The notes under the pieces are model-generated. The model was not told where the DNA came from. It ran no database searches and saw nothing but the letters and a program-made list of their open reading frames with translations. Of a stretch of DNA of 64,000 nt, positions 60,639 through 64,000 are shown piece by piece (position 1 is the stretch's first letter; every line of letters begins with the position of its first letter). Source of the stretch: Paractinoplanes brasiliensis (GTDB taxonomy: Bacteria > Actinomycetota > Actinomycetes > Mycobacteriales > Micromonosporaceae); assembly GCF_004362215.1 (NCBI RefSeq), contig NZ_SNWR01000002.1, positions 1,426,001-1,490,000 on the forward strand. Direction: 5' to 3'. The position numbers and the translations under genes were made by a program.

Positions 60639-61757
60639 TCAGCGGGCGTAGGCGGCGAACCGGGCCAGCAAGCCGTGCGGCGCGTCGTCGGCGAAGCAGA
60701 GCGCCAGGTTGTTCGCCGCGTCCCGGGCCGCCTCGGCGCTGCGCGGGAAGAGCTCGTCCTCGTACGCGGAAAGCGCCGCCCCGGCATCACCCGGGTGGGC
60801 GGCGATGGCCTCACCCAGGCGCGCGCCGTCGAGCATGGCGAGGTTGGCACCCTCCCCTGCGAACGGGGACATGAGATGGGCCGCGTCGCCCAGCAGGGTC
60901 ACACCGGGACGCCGGGGCCAGCGATGCTCGATCGGCAGGACATGGATGGCGCGCGGGATGAGCGGGCCGTCCGCCTCGGTGATCAGGGCCCGGAACTCGG
61001 GCGCCCAGTCGCGGAACTCGTCGGCCAGCACAGCCTTGGCCCCGGCGGTGTCGGTGAAGTCGACGCCGGCGATCCAATCGGACGGTTTGGTCAGAGCCGC
61101 GTAGACGTGCAGGCTGTTGTCGGTCTCGCGGTGAGCCAGGAAGCCGCGGCCGGGTCCGAGCGCGAACAGCATGCCCGCTCCCACCGTACGGGCCGGTCCG
61201 GGGTGGCGTACGTCGGCGTCACGCAGGTCGAGCTCGACGAACGACATCCCGGCATAGGCGGGCCGGGCGTCCGACAGCAAGGGCCGGATCCGCGACCAGG
61301 CCCCGTCGGCCCCGACCAGCAGGCCGGGAGAAACGGTCGATCCGTCGGCCAGCACCAGATCAAGATCTTCCCGTACGCCGGTGACCCTGCTCCCCCACCG
61401 CACGACGCCCTCAGGAAGCGAGTCGAGCAGCATCCGCCGCAGGTCGCCGCGGTCCACCTCGGGGCGGCCGCCCTGCCCGTCGTCGGCCTCGTCGGTGTGC
61501 ACCGTGCCGGTCCGGTCGAGGATGCGCATCGCCTCGCCGCCGGGGTGGATGATGCGCCGGAACTCCTCGGTCAGCCCGGCCGAACGGATCGCCACCTGAC
61601 CGTTGTAGTCGTGGATGTCGAGCATGCCGCCCTGCGTACGGGCGTCGGGTGAGGCGTCCGCCTCGTAGACGGTGGCCGGGATGCCGTGCAGGTGCAGGAC
61701 CCTAGCGAGGGTGAGCCCTCCGAGTCCGGCGCCGACGATCGTGACGGGAGTGGTCAT
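60639..61757 (-). CDS. FAD-dependent monooxygenase (TetX/PHBH-like)
   Basis: A 372-residue group A flavin monooxygenase. The dinucleotide motif is VTIVGAGLGGLTLARVLHLHG (residues 5-25), GGMLDIHDYNGQVAI resembles TetX-type enzymes, DG motif VGADGAWSRIRP is central, and GDAAHLMSPFAGEGANLAMLDGA binds the FAD ribityl/pyrophosphate. TetX-like proteins hydroxylate aromatic or polyketide compounds and some inactivate tetracyclines; the substrate here is unknown. ATG 61757 has GGAGG 6 nt upstream. The TetR operator motif lies just upstream, and the TetR gene is nearby on the same strand. Confidence 0.92.
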   Translation of the reverse strand: MTTPVTIVGAGLGGLTLARVLHLHGIPATVYEADASPDARTQGGMLDIHDYNGQVAIRSAGLTEEFRRIIHPGGEAMRILDRTGTVHTDEADDGQGGRPEVDRGDLRRMLLDSLPEGVVRWGSRVTGVREDLDLVLADGSTVSPGLLVGADGAWSRIRPLLSDARPAYAGMSFVELDLRDADVRHPGPARTVGAGMLFALGPGRGFLAHRETDNSLHVYAALTKPSDWIAGVDFTDTAGAKAVLADEFRDWAPEFRALITEADGPLIPRAIHVLPIEHRWPRRPGVTLLGDAAHLMSPFAGEGANLAMLDGARLGEAIAAHPGDAGAALSAYEDELFPRSAEAARDAANNLALCFADDAPHGLLARFAAYAR

Positions 61758-61773
61758 GATTTCCTCCAATTGT

Positions 61774-61794
61774 GTTCGTGACGAACGTGTTCGG
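61774..61794. promoter_or_regulatory. Operator of FAD monooxygenase gene, shared with tetR
   Basis: ACGAACGTGTTCGG (61781-61794) overlaps GTTCGTGACGAAC (61774-61786), giving two palindromes in 21 bp. The first matches ACGAACACGTTCGT before the TetR gene (62898-62911), so the same regulator should bind both places. Confidence 0.75.
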
Positions 61795-61868
61795 CAAGGG
61801 CGAGCGACAACGAGCGTTGACTCTGGGGCTGGGCCGGCGGGAGTGGTCCGAGACGGCAGACGCAGCAG

Positions 61869-61978
61869 CGACGGCCGCCCTGCCGTCGGGCGGATAGTCG
61901 ATTTGGCGACGGCTGCCCTGCCGGCGGGCGGGTAGTCGATTTGGCGACGGCTGCCCTGCCGGCGGGCGGGTAGTCGGG
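61869..61978 (+). repeat. 38-bp tandem repeat, almost three copies
   Basis: Units begin at 61869, 61907 and 61945 with CGACGGCYGCCCTGCC and contain GGTAGTCGATTTGG; the third unit is incomplete. Unit 1 differs by a few substitutions, units 2 and 3 are identical over their shared length. Confidence 0.85.
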
Positions 61979-61997
61979 TGCGACACCGTGTGGCGAC

Positions 61998-62180
61998 CAG
62001 TGACGGCGGCGTGGCAGTGATGACGGCGTGGCAGTGATGACGGCGTGACAGTGACGGCGGCGTGACAGTGACGGCGGCGTGACAGTGACGGCGGCGTGAC
62101 AGTGACGGCGGCGTGAAACAGTGACGGCGGCGTGGCGGTGACGGCGTGCAGGTGGCAGTGACGTGACGGCGGCGACGGTG
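61998..62180 (+). repeat. 17-bp tandem repeat, about ten copies
   Basis: The unit CAGTGACGGCGGCGTGA is repeated without interruption in the centre (about 62045-62130) and degenerates at both ends into GTGACGGCG-type variants. No spacers, so not CRISPR. Probably hypervariable in copy number. Confidence 0.85.
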
Positions 62181-62204
62181 ACTACGTGGCGGGCGGCGGC
62201 GCGG

Positions 62205-62885
62205 TCAGGGGGTCGGTACGGTACGGATGCCGGCGACCAGCACGTCGATCATCCAGGACAGGCGTTGCGGGCCGGTGCCGGAGAAGAGCGCCGCGCCGGC
62301 CTCGGCCACGTGGGGATGGTCTGCCGCTGTGGCCTCTCTCAGGGCGGTGACCAGGGCGTACTGCTCGGACTCGGCCGTGACCTGCTCGTCGCGGGCGCCC
62401 TGTTCGGCGGCGGTCGCGGTGACGTGTTGCAGCAGCAGGTCGACGCCCCAGGCGGCCTGCTCGACCGAGGCGCCGCCCGCCCGCAGCAACCCCAGCAGCG
62501 TGTCGACCAACCGTACGTAGTGGGGCCCGGACGGCCGCAGCGTCAGCACCGACCGCGCCAGGCTCGGCTGGCCGATCAGCAGTTCGGTGTAGGTGCACAG
62601 GATCTGGCGCAGCTCCTCCTGCCACCGCGCGCCGCCACCGGACGGCAGGTCGAGGCCGGCCAGCAACTCGTCGAGGATGGCGCCGTGCAGCTCGGCCATG
62701 TTGGCCACGTAGACGTACAGCGAGGCCGGGCCGGTGTCGAGCTCGGCCGCCAGCCGCCGCATCGTGACGCGTGCCAGCCCCTCCTCCCTCATGATCCGCA
62801 TGGCCACCGCGACAGCGCCCTCCCGGCTCAGCGGGGGTTTGGCGGGCCGGTCGCGGCGGCTCACGGGAACACGACGAGGACTCAT
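62205..62885 (-). CDS. TetR-family repressor (TetR C-terminal class)
   Basis: A 226-residue TetR repressor. The HTH is near residues 22-65 (AVAMRIMREEGLARVTMRRLAAELDTGPASLYVYVANMAEL). The rest is a TetR_C-like ligand domain (LCTYTELLIGQPSLARSVL, VDLLLQHVTATAAEQGARDEQ). ATG 62885 is chosen for the family start PRRVPVSRRDRPAKPPLSRE. Its operator at 62898-62911 lies 13 bp upstream and the same motif stands before the FAD monooxygenase gene, so this protein probably represses both and responds to a drug-like substrate of that enzyme. Confidence 0.92.
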   Translation of the reverse strand: MSPRRVPVSRRDRPAKPPLSREGAVAVAMRIMREEGLARVTMRRLAAELDTGPASLYVYVANMAELHGAILDELLAGLDLPSGGGARWQEELRQILCTYTELLIGQPSLARSVLTLRPSGPHYVRLVDTLLGLLRAGGASVEQAAWGVDLLLQHVTATAAEQGARDEQVTAESEQYALVTALREATAADHPHVAEAGAALFSGTGPQRLSWMIDVLVAGIRTVPTP

Positions 62886-62897
62886 AACGCGATCGTA

Positions 62898-62911
62898 ACG
62901 AACACGTTCGT
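62898..62911. promoter_or_regulatory. TetR operator before the tetR gene
   Basis: ACGAAC-AC-GTTCGT, 6-bp arms with a 2-bp centre, 13 bp before the TetR start codon. It recurs with one change at 61781-61794. Confidence 0.75.
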
Positions 62912-62929
62912 CATCGGCAAGCCCGGCGA

Positions 62930-63784
62930 TCAGCTCCAGCCGCTGATGGCCGCCACCTCGGCCGGGGTCAGCTTCAGCCCGGCGGCCGCGATGTTCTCCT
63001 CCAGGTGACCGGCCGAACCCGTACCGGGAATGGGCAGGATCTGCGGCGACCGGGCCAGCAACCACGCCAGCACCACCTGGTGGGGGGTCACGCCGTACTT
63101 CGTGGCCGCTTCCTGCACGGCCGCGTTGCCGTCGAGGTTCTGGATCGGCGCCCACGGCAGGAACACCATCTGCTCCTGCTCGCACAGGTCGACCAGCGAC
63201 TCCGACTTGCGGTCGTCAACGTTGTAGCGGTTCTGGATCGACACGATCGGCGTGAGCCGCTGGGCCGCCCGCAGCTGCGACTCGTCGAAGTTCGACACCC
63301 CGATGTGCCGGATCTTGCCCTCGTTCTTCAACTCGACGATCGCGCCGATCGAATCCTCGAGCGGGACCTCGGGGTCGATCCGGTGGAACTGGTACAGCGG
63401 GATCTGCTCGAGGCGGAGCCGCCGCAGGCTGCCCTCCAGCGCCGACCGCAGATGCTCGGGCCGGCCGTTCGGCACCCAGTGCCCCGGCCCCGGACGGGTC
63501 AGCCCGCCCTTGGTCGCGACGACCAGATCCTCGGCGTACGGGTGGAGCGCCTCGGCGATCAGCGTCTCGCTCACGTCGGGCCCGTACGAGTCGGCCGTGT
63601 CGATGAAGTTGACACCCAGCTCGACCGCCCGGCGAAGCACCGCCTTGGCCTCGTCCCGGCTCTTCGGGTCGCCCCAGATGCCGTCCCCGGTGATCCGCAT
63701 GGCGCCGTACCCGAGGCGATTGACCGTGAGGTCGCCGCCGACGTCGATGGTTCCCGCCTTGCTCGCGTCCGGTGTGCTCACCAC
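62930..63784 (-). CDS. Aldo/keto reductase
   Basis: A 284-residue NADPH-dependent (beta/alpha)8 reductase. Catalytic Asp and Tyr are in FIDTADSYGPDVSETLIAEAL (about residues 60-80), Lys in DLVVATKGGL, His in LYQFHRIDPEVPLEDSIG. The cofactor loop is ILPIPGTGSAGHLEENIAA. Family members reduce aldehydes and ketones; some oxidise sugars or act in pyridoxal metabolism. The start is GTG 63784 (a second GTG follows at once), with GGAGGGAG upstream. It lies upstream of the TetR gene on the same strand with 44 bp between, but the TetR gene has its own operator. Confidence 0.93.
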   Translation of the reverse strand: MVSTPDASKAGTIDVGGDLTVNRLGYGAMRITGDGIWGDPKSRDEAKAVLRRAVELGVNFIDTADSYGPDVSETLIAEALHPYAEDLVVATKGGLTRPGPGHWVPNGRPEHLRSALEGSLRRLRLEQIPLYQFHRIDPEVPLEDSIGAIVELKNEGKIRHIGVSNFDESQLRAAQRLTPIVSIQNRYNVDDRKSESLVDLCEQEQMVFLPWAPIQNLDGNAAVQEAATKYGVTPHQVVLAWLLARSPQILPIPGTGSAGHLEENIAAAGLKLTPAEVAAISGWS

Positions 63785-63883
63785 TGAACTCCCTCCGACG
63801 AACGTCTCCTGAGCGACGCTACGCCGATCGGCACCCCGGCGAAGGTGTGCATGTCACACAACTTCCCCTTGCGGGCCACGCCG

Positions 63884-64000
63884 TTACGCCGTCCTCAGTC
63901 CCGCGCTCGCCAGATCGTCCAGCACACCGGTGACCGCCGGATGCTCCGGAACCAGGGTTTCCAGCGCCACGGCAAGCGAATCCCACGGCGCGAGGTGACG
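63884..64000 (-). CDS. Partial gene, C-terminal 38 residues
   Basis: An open frame enters from the right edge and ends with TAA at 63884-63886. It encodes LAPWDSLAVALETLVPEHPAV followed by TGVLDDLASAGLRTA, a typical amphipathic C-terminal helix arrangement, with normal codon use. Too little is present to name a family. About 100 bp separate it from the aldo/keto reductase start on the same strand. Confidence 0.6.
   Translation of the reverse strand, partial: RHLAPWDSLAVALETLVPEHPAVTGVLDDLASAGLRTA

Larger units (their letters stand above)
61758..62204. other. Noncoding interval, 447 bp, dominated by repeats
   Basis: No gene is seen. It holds the TetR-type operator next to the monooxygenase gene, then a 38-bp minisatellite and a 17-bp minisatellite, and nothing else recognisable before the end of the TetR gene at 62205. 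Confidence 0.7.

Overview
The window looks like chromosome from a high-GC actinobacterium of the Micromonosporaceae, most likely Actinoplanes or a close relative. This is an inference from: very GC-rich codon use in every gene, frequent CGTACG, a putative F420-dependent luciferase-like oxidoreductase, a DUF574 (SAV2177-type) methyltransferase, a BTAD regulator, an OFA-family MFS transporter with a tiny partner protein, and a methyl-accepting chemotaxis protein (Actinoplanes has motile spores). I see no rRNA, tRNA, CRISPR array, insertion sequence or prophage gene.

Layout. 1-6.2 kb: the tail of a surface-polysaccharide-like pair, a short Rho, a TetR/PH-like/serine-hydrolase run and a secreted beta-helix protein. 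6.3-9.4 kb: an ECF42-type sigma factor coupled to a YCII/DGPF protein with a recognisable ECF42 promoter, and a divergent FAD oxidoreductase. 9.6-11.3 kb: a frameshifted membrane P-loop ATPase. 11.3-21 kb: TetR, chemoreceptor, LysR divergent from PutA, a PPOX flavoprotein, and a hydroxyacid dehydrogenase divergent from an aminotransferase. 21-27 kb: the remnant of a duplicated GNAT-like gene, a frameshifted LPXTG-type fibronectin-III surface protein, a GNAT-like gene with a 16-residue leader ORF, minisatellites and a phosphotransferase. 27-34 kb: PlsC, a GT4 glycosyltransferase, a VOC protein, a MocR/EamA pair with overlapping divergent start codons, and a hydrolase/regulator pair. 34-44 kb: small stress and editing proteins, an LLM oxidoreductase, a metallopeptidase, a ricin-type lectin, a BTAD/hydrolase pair and an ArsR/AHSA1 pair with a clear operator. 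44-54 kb: a membrane P-loop ATPase with TPR-like region, an animal-type haem peroxidase fused to LysM domains, a LURP-one-like protein, TauE, a deaminase, a methyltransferase and a frameshifted NACHT NTPase. 54-60.5 kb: a LacI-controlled ABC importer whose genes overlap by 4 bp, next to an MFS transporter with a 32-residue small subunit. 60.6-64 kb: an FAD monooxygenase and its probable TetR repressor sharing an operator motif, two minisatellites, an aldo/keto reductase and a partial gene.

Cross-cutting features. Many starts sit 6-8 nt after a plausible -10 box, so leaderless transcription is probably common here. Three genes need frame changes to restore a full family-like protein; the indel sites lie in short G/C runs or GC repeats, so consensus errors must be excluded before calling them pseudogenes. 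Several noncoding and coding minisatellites are present. The best candidates for an undescribed system are the three single-gene P-loop NTPases (9.7, 44 and 51.6 kb; two clearly membrane-associated, the third with a possible membrane segment), the peroxidase-LysM fusion and the leader-ORF/GNAT unit with its deleted paralogue.
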